Shown in pieces: positions 55,025 to 63,404 of a stretch of 64,000 nucleotides of DNA. The notes beneath the pieces are model-generated. The model was given only the letters and a program-made list of their open reading frames with translations, was not told where the DNA came from and searched no databases. The position numbers and the translations under genes were made by a program. How positions within the stretch are numbered: position 1 is the stretch's first letter; each line of letters starts with the position of its first letter. The DNA comes from Sinorhizobium fredii USDA 257 (GTDB taxonomy: Bacteria > Pseudomonadota > Alphaproteobacteria > Rhizobiales > Rhizobiaceae), in NCBI RefSeq assembly GCF_000265205.3, contig NC_018000.1, forward strand, positions 2,852,001-2,916,000, read 5' to 3'.

Positions 55025-55619
55025 TTAGAATTCAACCTGTTCAGAGATAGCGAGCGCGTCGTCGACCTCGATTCCGAGGTATTGTACGGTGCTCTCCAGC
55101 TTATTGTGGCCGAGCAAGAGCTGGACGGCGCGCAAGTTGCCTGTCTTTTTGTAGATGTGTGCCGCCTTCGTCCGCCTCATTGAATGCGTGCCGTAGCGTT
55201 TGGGATCAAGTCCGATGCTCGACACCCATCGCTCGACAATCCGGGCATATTGCCGCGTCGACGGATGCGGCTTTGTGTGAACTCGACTTGGAAACAAATA
55301 ATCCCGTTCACCTAGTCTGCGACTTGCGATCCAAGCAACGATGGCCTCCCTTGTCTGGTCGGTCGATTCGAATTGCACTGGTCGGCCGGTCTTCTTCTGA
55401 ATGATAATCGCCCGGTCGCGAACCCTCCCGGAGATCGAAACGTCGCCAACTGAGATCGCGACGAGATCACAAGCTCGTAGTTTGCTGTCGATCGCGAGAT
55501 TGAACAGCGCCAGGTCGCGCATCGCCCAACATCTGAAGGCGGGTTCGGATGGCCCAGACCTCCTTCGGCTTCAATGGGGGCTTCTGACCGATGATGCGGC
55601 CCGAGTTCCAGCTAGACAT
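55025..55619 (-). pseudogene. small tyrosine recombinase/integrase, frameshifted
   Basis: The N-terminal part from ATG 55619, MSSWNSGRIIGQKPPLKPKE then VWAIRTRLQML, is in one frame. From about 55522 the sense switches to another frame with RDLALFNLAIDSKLRACDLV, containing the first catalytic Arg. The rest of the active site is present: HSMRRTKAAHIYKKTG (His and Arg), LLLGHNKLESTVQYLG (His and the nucleophile Tyr). A single-base deletion near 55525 explains the break, and the total length of 595 bases is not a multiple of three. The repaired protein would be about 198 residues, as in a small integrase family common in rhizobia. Confidence 0.75.
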
Positions 55620-55823
55620 AGCCTTCCTCCCAACAGCCTCCCTCCACACCGCAGCGCTCACCTTCGAGCGGACGGATCGTACTTCCGGAAGCGATTTTTT
55701 AGGTGGGAGGCGGAAGTTCGTGCAAGCACCATCTACGTCGGCACTTGCGCCGACCGGAAAAGGTCGCGGCGTCTTATGCGCTCGTGCTCTGGCGAAGATG
55801 CGGGATCGCTGCGATCCGCCTCT

Positions 55824-56636
55824 TCAGATACGGTTCTGGGCGTCGTTAAAGCGCTCCACGAACCGGATAATGTCGTCGACCATCGGTGCGTCCCAAAGAT
55901 CATTATGACCGAAGCCGTCGTAGATCAGCATTTGCTTGGGCTTGGGTGCGATTTCATATAGCGCCTCGCCCGAGGAAAGCGGAATGACAGGGTCACGTCG
56001 CCCGTGGATAAACAGCTTCGGTTGCCTGACCTTCGCTATTCTCAGATCGGAGCGGAACGGATCCTTTATAAGGAGTGCAACCGGGAAGTAGGGGTAGATC
56101 GACTGAGCGAGCGACAGCACCGACAGGTAGCCAGAAACGAGAATGCCGGCGATAGCCGGTCTTCGCCGCGCAATATCGACCGAGACGCCGCTTCCCAACG
56201 ATTGGCCTAGAAGAATGATCTGGCTTTCAGATTCTGCGGCAAGCCAGTCGAATGCGGCAACTCCGTCGGTGAGTAGCCCGACCTCGCTCGGTGTCCCCGT
56301 CGACCCGGGATAGCCGCGATAAGAAATTGCGAGCAGGCCGATCCCCCGTGAGGCCAGCGCTTGGGCGAGAAAGCTATAGTTGTCGACCCGGTCAGCGTTG
56401 CCAAGAAAGAATAGCACGGCCGGCCTGCGGGGTTTGCCCCGGCTGTAGAGTCCGAAGAGCGTCTCTGCATCGGGCGTCCCAATATAGACAACGTCGCCCC
56501 AGCTTGCGTGCACCGGCGCCTGTCGCGCACCAGGGTAGAGGAGGGCTCTCTGGGAGAGGTAGGTCGCGCCGAGGAGGGACACATAGGCGATAATCGCCAC
56601 AGTCAAGAACATCAGCAGGAGTTTTGCGGTGCTCAC
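55824..56636 (-). CDS. membrane-anchored alpha/beta hydrolase (BEM46-like)
   Basis: A 270-residue hydrolase with an N-terminal membrane anchor (about 5-27, LLLMFLTVAIIAYVSLLGAT). The nucleophile elbow is LGQSLGSGVS (Ser about 145), the acid Asp is in HGRRDPVIPLSS (about 213) and the His in DGFGHNDLWD (about 241), so the triad is complete. The oxyanion region FFLGNADRVDNYSF and RGYPGSTGTPSE match the BEM46/YfhR-type family. Such proteins face the periplasm or membrane; natural substrates are unknown. It lies alone upstream of an integrase remnant on the same strand. Confidence 0.85.
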   Translation of the reverse strand: MSTAKLLLMFLTVAIIAYVSLLGATYLSQRALLYPGARQAPVHASWGDVVYIGTPDAETLFGLYSRGKPRRPAVLFFLGNADRVDNYSFLAQALASRGIGLLAISYRGYPGSTGTPSEVGLLTDGVAAFDWLAAESESQIILLGQSLGSGVSVDIARRRPAIAGILVSGYLSVLSLAQSIYPYFPVALLIKDPFRSDLRIAKVRQPKLFIHGRRDPVIPLSSGEALYEIAPKPKQMLIYDGFGHNDLWDAPMVDDIIRFVERFNDAQNRI

Positions 56637-56699
56637 GACGCCATCCCCGGACGCCCAACCGAGTCCCTCAGCGCCAGAGTGATCGGCTTGCAGGGAGCC

Positions 56700-56906
56700 T
56701 CAACACCGCTTCGCTGCGGCCGCTAAACCTGTGGTGTCGCGGATCCCGGACTGGTAGGCATCGATCAGCTTCGCAGCAAGGACTTGAGCTTCCTCCGACT
56801 TCAGCGGCAGAGCCCGCAATTGCAGTTCGCTTCGGAAAATTCTCTCGATCATCTTGAGCTCGTCAGGCCCGATTGGGTCGAAGCTCCAAACTCGCTCGGA
56901 TTTCAT
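56700..56906 (-). CDS. hypothetical protein
   Basis: A 68-residue frame beginning MKSERVWSFDPIGPDELKMI, with helices predicted from IERIFRSELQLRALPLKSEE to the end. ATG 56906 has GAGGAAAAG upstream; the longer start at 56975 adds 23 residues without such support. No domain is recognised. It lies 63 bases upstream of the alpha/beta hydrolase gene on the same strand and could be co-transcribed. Confidence 0.45.
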   Translation of the reverse strand: MKSERVWSFDPIGPDELKMIERIFRSELQLRALPLKSEEAQVLAAKLIDAYQSGIRDTTGLAAAAKRC

Positions 56907-57042
56907 CAGCTTTTCCTCTGTGCCCGGCAACGCCGAAGGGTCGATGCTGGCGCAAAGTCTACGCCACTTCACCAATATGGCGAGTCATTAGAGCGCCTAG
57001 CGGATCAAGGGTCCGGAACCGTACGAACGAGGAGATCAGTCT

Positions 57043-57150
57043 GATGGGAAAAACAAAATTAGCCGACGGTGGCTCTGCTATTCCAATTACTCGGGGCGCA
57101 GATTGGCGGCGCGCAGCCGGCATGCTAATGTGCTATCCGTTTCGGTTATA
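57043..57150 (+). CDS. possible very small protein
   Basis: A 35-residue frame starting MGKTKLADGGSAIPITRGAD with GAGGAG about ten bases upstream. It ends just before the promoter region of the Crp-type regulator. Support is only the ribosome-like site, and it could equally be leader DNA of the next gene. Confidence 0.2.
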
Positions 57151-57206
57151 GCGGAGCGGTCGGCGAGGCGCTGCGGTGGCCGGCTCCGCAGCCTAGGGGA
57201 GCGGCT

Positions 57207-57923
57207 ATGGCAGTTCCTTCCCAAGCTTCGCTCAACAATCAGTTGCTGACCCTGCTCCCAGAGGCCGACTTTCGCCAGATCGCGCCCGATCTCGCCTCTT
57301 TCAATGTGGCGCGAGGGGCGTTGCTGGCAAGGGCTGGCGATCCCATCGAGCATGTCTACTATCTCACATCCGGCATAGGCTCGCTGGTCGCCTCCACGCC
57401 TGAAGGCAACAGAGCAGAGGCGGGCATCTTCGGGCGTGAAGGTTACATTCCGACCTCTGCCGCGATGGGTGTTGAGCTCAGCGTCCACGACGTCATCATG
57501 CAGATCCAGGGAGATGCTTACCGGATGGAGTTCACCGCATTCCGGAAGTGGATGGATCATAATCGGAACTTCGCCAGGGTCATGATCCGATGCATCGAGG
57601 CCTTCTCGATTCAGCTTACGTACACTGCCATTTCGAACGCCGTGCACGGGGTAGACGAGAGATTGGCGAGATGGCTGCTGATGTGTCATGACCGTGTATC
57701 AGGCGACGAAATTCCTCTGACGCATGAATTCATTTCGCTGATGCTCGCCGTTCGTCGTCCAAGCGTCACCACGGCGCTGCATGTTTTGGAAGGAAACGGC
57801 TTCATTCGCTCCGTCAGGGGGAACATCATCATCCGGAACAGACAGGCCCTCGAGGAGTTCGCCCGGGACGCTTATGGTAAGCCGGAAGCGGAATACCAGC
57901 GGCTTATGACAGGGCTTTTCTGA
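57207..57923 (+). CDS. Crp/Fnr-family transcriptional regulator
   Basis: A 238-residue protein. The N-terminal cyclic-nucleotide-binding-like beta barrel spans about 15-135 (VARGALLARAGDPIEHVYYL and GIFGREGYIPTSAAMGV). The C-terminal winged helix (about 150-225) has LTHEFISLMLAVRRPSVTTA as the recognition region and LEGNGFIRSVRGNIII as the wing. The usual cAMP-binding Arg/Ser pair is not evident and there is no N-terminal Cys cluster for an iron-sulfur centre, so the signal is unknown. GGGGAG precedes the ATG. Neighbours give no target; two cyclases elsewhere in the window could supply cAMP if it binds it. Confidence 0.85.
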   Translation: MAVPSQASLNNQLLTLLPEADFRQIAPDLASFNVARGALLARAGDPIEHVYYLTSGIGSLVASTPEGNRAEAGIFGREGYIPTSAAMGVELSVHDVIMQIQGDAYRMEFTAFRKWMDHNRNFARVMIRCIEAFSIQLTYTAISNAVHGVDERLARWLLMCHDRVSGDEIPLTHEFISLMLAVRRPSVTTALHVLEGNGFIRSVRGNIIIRNRQALEEFARDAYGKPEAEYQRLMTGLF

Positions 57924-57985
57924 TTCCGGAAGAAGGTCCCCAAGTCGCTCGCCAGCAGATGTCGTCGCGCTCACCCTCAGCGCTC

Positions 57986-58018
57986 AAAAAAAGCCCCTCG
58001 GAACATTTGCCGAGGGGC
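57986..58018 (-). terminator. rho-independent terminator for a minus-strand transcript
   Basis: A perfect 9-bp stem, GCCCCTCGG (57993-58001) with CCGAGGGGC (58010-58018), with an 8-base loop. On the minus strand it is followed by seven T residues (57992-57986). On the plus strand there is no T-run. It would end a transcript coming from the right, where no minus-strand gene is seen. Confidence 0.75.
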
Positions 58019-58186
58019 AGGCCATCAACGTGCAAGCCATTAGTGTGCGGTTTTGTAAAGTAGGGCACGAATCGAAATTGCTCCATCCTCGCTCGTCCTG
58101 CGTACGAAATCGGACCAAAGGCTCGCGCGGTGGAACGACACGTGCGCCTCCTGGTTGGATAGCAGGTTCATAGAAGGGAGGTCTCA

Positions 58187-58486
58187 ATGAAGGAGATCCC
58201 CTGGCGCATAGCCCTTTCGGTAAGACTTCAAAACGGCATAGAGCGACGGTTCTGTGGCCCGTATGACGCCCTCGACTTCCTCGAACACGAGTGGCCGAAC
58301 CACGGAAGACGTTACTACCAAGCAGTCAAAGATTGCCGTGCGGCGTTGTCGAGGCTTCAAACAGCCGAGGTGGCAAGGCTATCATTTATCGATGCCTGTA
58401 TAGAGGCATCGATGCCATTTGCGGAGACCCGTGGCAGTCACACTCCGGCTCTACTTAAGGGCACGTCTGCGCGTCGGCGGTACTGA
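58187..58486 (+). CDS. DUF982 domain protein
   Basis: A 99-residue protein typical of the DUF982 family that is abundant in rhizobia. The pattern RRFCGPYDALDFLEHEWPNH (about 20-39), then YYQAVKDCRAALSRLQTAEV, matches the family. Function is unknown, and members are small soluble proteins often in multiple copies on accessory replicons. AAGGGAGG before the ATG gives a strong ribosome site. It lies alone upstream of the IS256 element. Confidence 0.75.
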   Translation: MKEIPWRIALSVRLQNGIERRFCGPYDALDFLEHEWPNHGRRYYQAVKDCRAALSRLQTAEVARLSFIDACIEASMPFAETRGSHTPALLKGTSARRRY

Positions 58487-58592
58487 CACGAAACTAGCGT
58501 GAATTCCCGACCGCACCCTCGAGCCTCTTTGAAGCTACGCAGACGATTTCACGCTCATTTGTATACGCATAGTCTGAATTCGAATTGGTTGT

Positions 58593-60005
58593 GTCCCGTC
58601 GAGTGGTGTAACTCGGCGGTAGCGAAGCCGCTCGGGAGCGCGCCCTCAACAGCGCTGTAGCGAGCGAGCGGCTAGCAGCGGTCATCGATGTTCCCCGGTA
58701 GGGTCGGGTTGCTCACACCAACCTGATTCGAAGGAAGCACCGATGACCGATGCCATGATGAACCTGCGCATGCTCGTGGAGAAGACCCCCGACGCCGATA
58801 TTCTGCGCGAGATGATCGGCTTTGCCGCTGAACGGCTGATGGAGATGGAGGTGGGTGCCTCCACCGGCGCCGGCTATGGCGAGAAGAACCCGTTGCGCAC
58901 GGCCCAGCGCAACGGATATCGCGACCGGGACTGGGAGACGCGAGCCGGCACCGTCGAGCTGCGCATCCCCAAGCTCAGGAAAGGCACCTACTTCCCTTCG
59001 TTCCTGGAGCCGCGGCGCATGGCTGAGAAGGCGCTGACGGCGGTGATCCAGGAGGCTTACATTCAGGGCATCTCGACCCGCTCGGTCGACGACCTGGTCA
59101 AGGCCATGGGCATGAGCGGCGTCTCCAAGAGCCAGGTCAGCCGGCTCTGCGAGGAGATCGACGGCAAGGTGAAGGCCTTTCTCGACCGGCCGATCGAGGG
59201 CGACTGGCCATATCTGTGGGTCGATGCCACCTACCTGAAGGTGCGCCGCGGCGGCCGCATCGTCTCCGTCGCTGTGATCATCGCCGTCGGCGTCAACACG
59301 GACGGCCGGCGCGAGGTGCTGGGCATGGAGGTCGGCACATCGGAAGCCGAGCCGATCTGGACAGAGTTCCTGCGCAAGCTAACTCGGCGTGGCCTGCGCG
59401 GCGTCAGGCTCGTCGTTTCCGATGCCCACGAAGGCATCAAGGCGGCGGTTTCCAAAGTTCTGTGCGCCACCTGGCAGCGCTGCAGGGTTCATTTCGCTCG
59501 CAACGTGCTGGCGCATGCCGGAAAGAGTGGCCGTCGTGTCGTGTCGGCCTTCATTGCCACCGCCTTCGCCCAGGAGACGGCAGAGGCGGCAAGCCTGCAA
59601 TGGCGCGCCGTCGCCGACCAGATCCGCCCGAAAGTGCCGAAGCTCGCCGCCATCATGGACGAGGCCGAGCACGACGTCCTCGCCTACATGAGCTTCCCCA
59701 AGGAGCACCGCGTCAAGCTACACTCGATCAATCCGATCGAGCGACTCAATGGCGAGATCAAGCGGCGCACCGAGGTCGTTGGCATCTTTCCCAACGACGA
59801 TGCCATCGTCCGCCTCGTCGGCGCATTGCTGCTTGAACAAAATGACGAGTGGGCCGTGCAGCGGGCTCGCTACATGACACTGGAAACTATTAGCCAGATG
59901 AGTGATGATCCGCTCATCAGCCTGCCGGCAGTGGCACGCTGATCAGTCCGGCCTACGCCGGAGAGCACGGCGACCAAAGCCGTCAGTTACACCACTCCAG
60001 TGGGC
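58593..60005 (+). mobile_element. IS256-family insertion sequence
   Basis: An intact transposase gene is flanked by imperfect inverted ends that share a perfect 13-bp core, GAGTGGTGTAACT, at 58601-58613 and as the reverse complement at 59985-59997. Exact outer limits and the target duplication could not be fixed by eye; the coordinates are approximate. The right end lies about 65 bases from the ohr stop codon. Confidence 0.75.
58743..59942 (+). CDS. IS256-family transposase
   Basis: A 399-residue transposase, uninterrupted and of normal length. The DDE residues appear in [14 protein letters not shown] (first Asp, about 160), [13 protein letters not shown] (second Asp, about 226) and [18 protein letters not shown] (Glu, about 330). 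The N terminus has the family block [20 protein letters not shown] and [30 protein letters not shown] is the usual His-containing motif. The ATG follows GAAGGAAG. It is probably active. Confidence 0.92.
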   Translation: MTDAMMNLRMLVEKTPDADILREMIGFAAERLMEMEVGASTGAGYGEKNPLRTAQRNGYRDRDWETRAGTVELRIPKLRKGTYFPSFLEPRRMAEKALTAVIQEAYIQGISTRSVDDLVKAMGMSGVSKSQVSRLCEEIDGKVKAFLDRPIEGDWPYLWVDATYLKVRRGGRIVSVAVIIAVGVNTDGRREVLGMEVGTSEAEPIWTEFLRKLTRRGLRGVRLVVSDAHEGIKAAVSKVLCATWQRCRVHFARNVLAHAGKSGRRVVSAFIATAFAQETAEAASLQWRAVADQIRPKVPKLAAIMDEAEHDVLAYMSFPKEHRVKLHSINPIERLNGEIKRRTEVVGIFPNDDAIVRLVGALLLEQNDEWAVQRARYMTLETISQMSDDPLISLPAVAR

Positions 60006-60069
60006 ACGATCGAAAAACGCTGCACATTGTTCCTGAAATTGCCCTTAGCCTGCAGACCCGACCGATCTA

Positions 60070-60465
60070 TCAGACGAGGTTGATCGAAACGTCGATGTTG
60101 CCGCGCGTCGCCTTGGAGTAGGGGCAGATGCCGTGCGCCGCATCGACCAGTTCACGTGCCAGTTCGCGATCGACGCCCGGCACGCTGACATTGAGGCGCG
60201 CCCGCAGGAAGTAGGAGCCGTCGCCGACGTTCAGATCGATCTCGGTATCGATCTCCGCATCGGCGGGGAGCTTGATCTTTCTCTGCGAGGCGGCGACCCC
60301 GACGGCTGCGATGAAACAGGCCGACCAGGCGGCGCCGAACAGCTGCTCGGCGGCCGGGTGCGGCTGCGCCAGCCTGAGGTCGAGCTGTCCGTCGCTGCTC
60401 CGCGTGCCGCCGTTACGGCCGCCGGTGTTGTGAGTCTTGCCGGTGAAAAGAAGCTTCTCGGTCAT
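60070..60465 (-). CDS. ohr: organic hydroperoxide resistance protein Ohr
   Basis: A 131-residue thiol peroxidase of the OsmC/Ohr family. The two redox cysteines are in FGAAWSACFIAAVG (about 50) and AAHGICPYSKATRG (about 115), and the family C terminus NIDVSINLV is intact. It reduces organic hydroperoxides in the cytosol using lipoylated partners. ATG 60465 has AAGGA nine bases upstream; a start at 60492 is possible but less typical. Its promoter region holds palindromic repeats that look like OhrR sites, although no ohrR gene is seen in the window. Confidence 0.92.
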   Translation of the reverse strand: MTEKLLFTGKTHNTGGRNGGTRSSDGQLDLRLAQPHPAAEQLFGAAWSACFIAAVGVAASQRKIKLPADAEIDTEIDLNVGDGSYFLRARLNVSVPGVDRELARELVDAAHGICPYSKATRGNIDVSINLV

Positions 60466-60497
60466 GCTGAAATCCTTTCTTGTTCGTTCCATTCGTT

Positions 60498-60517
60498 CCG
60501 ATTTAATCGGATGCGAG
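60498..60517. promoter_or_regulatory. candidate OhrR operator, copy 1
   Basis: CCGATTTAATCGG (60498-60510) is a perfect palindrome around a central T. The 18-base string GATTTAATCGGATGCGAG (60500-60517) recurs exactly at 60556-60573. It lies 33 bases upstream of the ohr start. Confidence 0.6.
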
Positions 60518-60554
60518 CTAAGTAGCCGACGTAAGAGCCCATGTCAAGCGGATA

Positions 60555-60573
60555 CGATTTAATCGGATGCGAG
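60555..60573. promoter_or_regulatory. candidate OhrR operator, copy 2
   Basis: CGATTTAATCG (60555-60565) is the palindrome core, and 60556-60573 repeats copy 1 exactly, with 56 bases between copy starts. It overlaps the ATG of the divergent small secreted-protein gene, so binding could affect both directions. Confidence 0.6.
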
Positions 60574-60921
60574 TATCCCTAACACTGTCCGCCATCGCCA
60601 TTGCCGTCATACCGATGGTTCTTGTCGTGCCCGGCAACGCCCACCAGGCCGGCAGCGGCTGGACCTATCCTCCAGCCTGTTGCAAGGACAAGGATCTCGG
60701 AGGAGACTGCGCCGCCATACCCAGCTCAGATGTAAGAAAAGGCACCCGCGGCTTCTCCGTCACCCTGCTTCCAGGGGACCATCACCTCGCCACGAGAAGC
60801 CACCGGTTCTTTCATCCCCTATGGTGACGAGATTCCGTCCGGGGACGGCAACTATCACATCTGCCTTCATCCGACCGAGGACAACCTAAACTGCTTTTTC
60901 GCGCCGCCTGATAATGTGTGA
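60567..60921 (+). pseudogene. small secreted Cys-containing protein, frameshifted
   Basis: The first frame has a signal peptide (MRVSLTLSAIAIAVIPMVLV) and GWTYPPACCKDKDLGGDC, matching a rhizobial family of about 110-120 residues of unknown function. After GFSVTLL the frame turns to nonsense and stops at 60827. The expected end, GSFIPYGDEIPSGDGNYHIC then LNCFFAPPDNV, is present in the +1 frame and stops at 60921. One small indel between about 60770 and 60795 explains it. Its ATG lies inside operator copy 2, divergent from ohr. Confidence 0.65.
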
Positions 60922-61031
60922 CGTGATGGGAGACGCATGATTTGCGAACCGGTGTGGTTGAAATTAAATCTGTGTTCAATTTTTAGAGATATTCGTGCGA
61001 GGCATTGTTGATTTCACATGAGTTGATATTG

Positions 61032-61349
61032 ATGAGCGTATTTCAAAACAAAGCTGTTCGCCTGATGGCTGCCTGTGAAGCGGGGTCTTTGAATGATCTG
61101 GCAGAGCGCCGGAGGAAACTCTTGCTTTCGGCACTGGAACTCTACCGAGCGATAGGGGGATCGTTCGAGCAGCTCGAGGCGGTGATAATGCGCGATGAAG
61201 CGGAAATTCCCCGGCGCGTTGACGTGGTTCTCGGCGATCTGATGAGCGAATTGGCGGCTATTGGCTACGTCTATGACCTGGACATCATGCAGGCCGCGCA
61301 CAACACGCTTGACAGCAGACGCCAAGAGGCGGCTGATCTCGCAGGCTGA
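61032..61349 (+). CDS. hypothetical helical protein
   Basis: A 105-residue, largely helical protein beginning MSVFQNKAVRLMAACEAGSL. Segments such as VVLGDLMSELAAIGYVYDLD vaguely recall MazG-like helical folds, but the acidic ExxE metal site is not convincing. No signal peptide or membrane segment. A non-ATG start at 61005 would extend it by nine residues. The ribosome site is poor. No operon partner is evident. Confidence 0.5.
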   Translation: MSVFQNKAVRLMAACEAGSLNDLAERRRKLLLSALELYRAIGGSFEQLEAVIMRDEAEIPRRVDVVLGDLMSELAAIGYVYDLDIMQAAHNTLDSRRQEAADLAG

Positions 61350-61666
61350 CCGCCCTCCAGTGCCGCGCTCATTGTGAACGCATGAGAACATCACCGTTCG
61401 GTAGACGGCAAGCAGGCTTCAAGATCAAGGGAACTAAGCGGCTATAGAACAGCATTTGACGGTGGACTTCATCAATTCTTAAATCGCCCAGTTTTACTCT
61501 GAGTTGTCTGATCGGGGCATCTAGCGCCAATATAACCGCATGAACGCGGGTCGGACACGACACTTCCTGCCGCCGTAAAATCCTATGCGAGGTCCTGGCC
61601 TCACGCCTACCCGTTCGACGTCGTCATGGGCGCCATTGCCTGCGACGTTCCTTTGAAAGGCGCTGC
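61350..61666. other. intergenic, no gene recognised
   Basis: About 317 bases. Includes the likely promoter of the degenerate GGDEF gene. Short frames on either strand show no motif. Confidence 0.35.
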
Positions 61667-62737
61667 ATGATGGCAATTGTGAATTCCTCTTCCAAACAAC
61701 TTGCGCTGCAGAATCGCAAGGAACTTTTCTACAATGTATTTGCAACCTTGAACCGGCTGGAGATCGACGCATCTCCGGTGAACTACGAGCTCCTGTACGA
61801 GATCGTCAGCGGCAATAATCCGGAACTTCGTGAGAAATTCGCGCGGCTAAACAAGCCGATTTCCGAAGAGGAACTCGAGACGCTGGCACGAACCTATCTG
61901 CCGCATCACTTCGGGAAATCAATCCATGACCAGTCCGCAAATCGCCTGCAGAGCGAATTGACGACGTTGAAGGAGTCGCTGCTGTCGGGCCAGAACTCGC
62001 TATCCACCTACACCAGCATGCTTGGCCAGGCGACCGGCAAGATCTCCGCGGTCGATCCGCGCGACATGAATACAATACGGTCGGAGCTTCAGGCGATCCG
62101 GCAGTTGACGGAAGTGCAGCACTCGGCGAACACGCAGATCCTCGAGCGCGTATCGAACCAGATATCGGCCGTCGCGGAAATCACGAGCGATGTGGATGAG
62201 TTCGAGCGGACAAAGTTCACGCATCTCGTCACCAGTCTCGCCAACCGGCGTGGCTTCAACAAGAAGCTGGCCGAACTCTATGGTGGCCAACACTATCCCG
62301 ACGGGGTGTCACTTCTTCTCTGCAATCTTCTGGTCCTCGAGCCCTTCGACGCCAAGGAACTCATCAAGGTAAAGGAAGCCATTTTGGAGCGCTTAGGATT
62401 CGCTGTGTCGCGCGCAGTCCAGGCCACCGACTTTGCCGCCTGGCTCGAGCGGCCACAGATTGGCATCCTCGTCTGGATGACCGCAGAGGCGGAAATCCAG
62501 AAAATGGCGGACCACCTTCGCAAGAGCTGCCTTGCGGCATTCGACAGCCGCCAAGCGAAGATGCCAGCCGTCGTCGCCCGGTTCGGCTGCAGCACCACCT
62601 ATGACGCGAACACGGCCTCGGAACTGGTCGGCCACGCGGAAAAGGCCCTGCAGACCGCCACAGACGCGGCAAGCGACAAGGTTGCGTTCTTTTCTGCCGG
62701 CGGCGCCCGCAAAGATTGGATGCTCTACCGCGGATGA
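61667..62737 (+). CDS. degenerate GGDEF-domain protein
   Basis: A 356-residue cytosolic protein. Residues about 1-180 are helical, with FATLNRLEIDASPVNYELLY and a region resembling the N-terminal part of diguanylate cyclases common in alphaproteobacteria. Residues about 185-345 follow the GGDEF fold: FTHLVTSLANRRGFNKKLAE replaces the usual DPLTGLANRR, and the end VVARFGCSTTYDANTASELV with HAEKALQTATDAASDKVAFF mirrors the substrate helix and final strand. The active-site position reads QIGILVWMTAE, with no GG[DE]EF, so it cannot make c-di-GMP. It may bind GTP or act as a c-di-GMP-pathway scaffold. The PilZ gene follows about 300 bases downstream. Confidence 0.7.
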   Translation: MMAIVNSSSKQLALQNRKELFYNVFATLNRLEIDASPVNYELLYEIVSGNNPELREKFARLNKPISEEELETLARTYLPHHFGKSIHDQSANRLQSELTTLKESLLSGQNSLSTYTSMLGQATGKISAVDPRDMNTIRSELQAIRQLTEVQHSANTQILERVSNQISAVAEITSDVDEFERTKFTHLVTSLANRRGFNKKLAELYGGQHYPDGVSLLLCNLLVLEPFDAKELIKVKEAILERLGFAVSRAVQATDFAAWLERPQIGILVWMTAEAEIQKMADHLRKSCLAAFDSRQAKMPAVVARFGCSTTYDANTASELVGHAEKALQTATDAASDKVAFFSAGGARKDWMLYRG

Positions 62738-63040
62738 CCGACAGGACGGGGCCTTCCTGCATTATAGTAAAATCATGTCGAATTGCAGTTCGGCCAAGCG
62801 AATAGGTGAGTAGGCGCGAACATGTCTGCGAACTCAGGAACCTAGGTTCGGATCGGGCCTAATGTAACGATGTGTTGCTTTGGATAAAGTGCAATAACGA
62901 TGAATCGGTAGCTGCACGGCGATAAGGTGCAAGAACTATATAATTGATTTATGTTGGTTAGAGTAATCTCAAGGATTATTCGTTGATTGACGATTTTAAC
63001 ATAGAATATAAGACTACCAAAATAAATCAGCGAGGAAGCT
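62738..63040. other. AT-rich intergenic region upstream of the PilZ gene
   Basis: About 300 bases. The last 150 are distinctly AT-rich for this genome and probably contain the promoter of the PilZ gene. No repeat or gene was recognised. Confidence 0.4.
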
Positions 63041-63349
63041 ATGCCGTACAAAGACAGCGTTCAGCGTGTTTCTCCGAGAAACGCGACTCAGATAACCGGG
63101 AACGTCAGTTGCAAGACAGGATCGAGCAACGGGATCGTCAAGGATCTTTCTGAAGAGGGGATCTGCTTTCAGCTCTTTTTCGACATCGGCGCCCGCACCG
63201 GACAGGAGGTCACGATCCGCAGCGCAGAGCTCGGCCTTCTGACCGGCATTGTCCGGTGGAACAGGGGAGACCGCATAGGTATCAAGCTCAAGCTCTCATC
63301 CAACACAGCGGCGCAGATCGCGTCATACTATAAGTTCTTCAAAGGCTGA
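63041..63349 (+). CDS. PilZ-domain protein (c-di-GMP binding)
   Basis: A 102-residue single PilZ domain. The c-di-GMP motif RxxxR is visible as RVSPRNAT (about 9-16) and the second motif as KDLSEEGICF (about 34-43). The remainder forms the expected beta barrel ending TGIVRWNRGDRIGIKL. It would bind c-di-GMP and regulate a partner, commonly motility or secretion in rhizobia. GAGGAAG precedes the ATG. It is convergent with the ThuA-like gene. Confidence 0.85.
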   Translation: MPYKDSVQRVSPRNATQITGNVSCKTGSSNGIVKDLSEEGICFQLFFDIGARTGQEVTIRSAELGLLTGIVRWNRGDRIGIKLKLSSNTAAQIASYYKFFKG

Positions 63350-63404
63350 CGAGGATACAGGCCCGTTTCTCGACTAGCCGATCGGCTGCTTCGATCGGGC
63401 TCCA

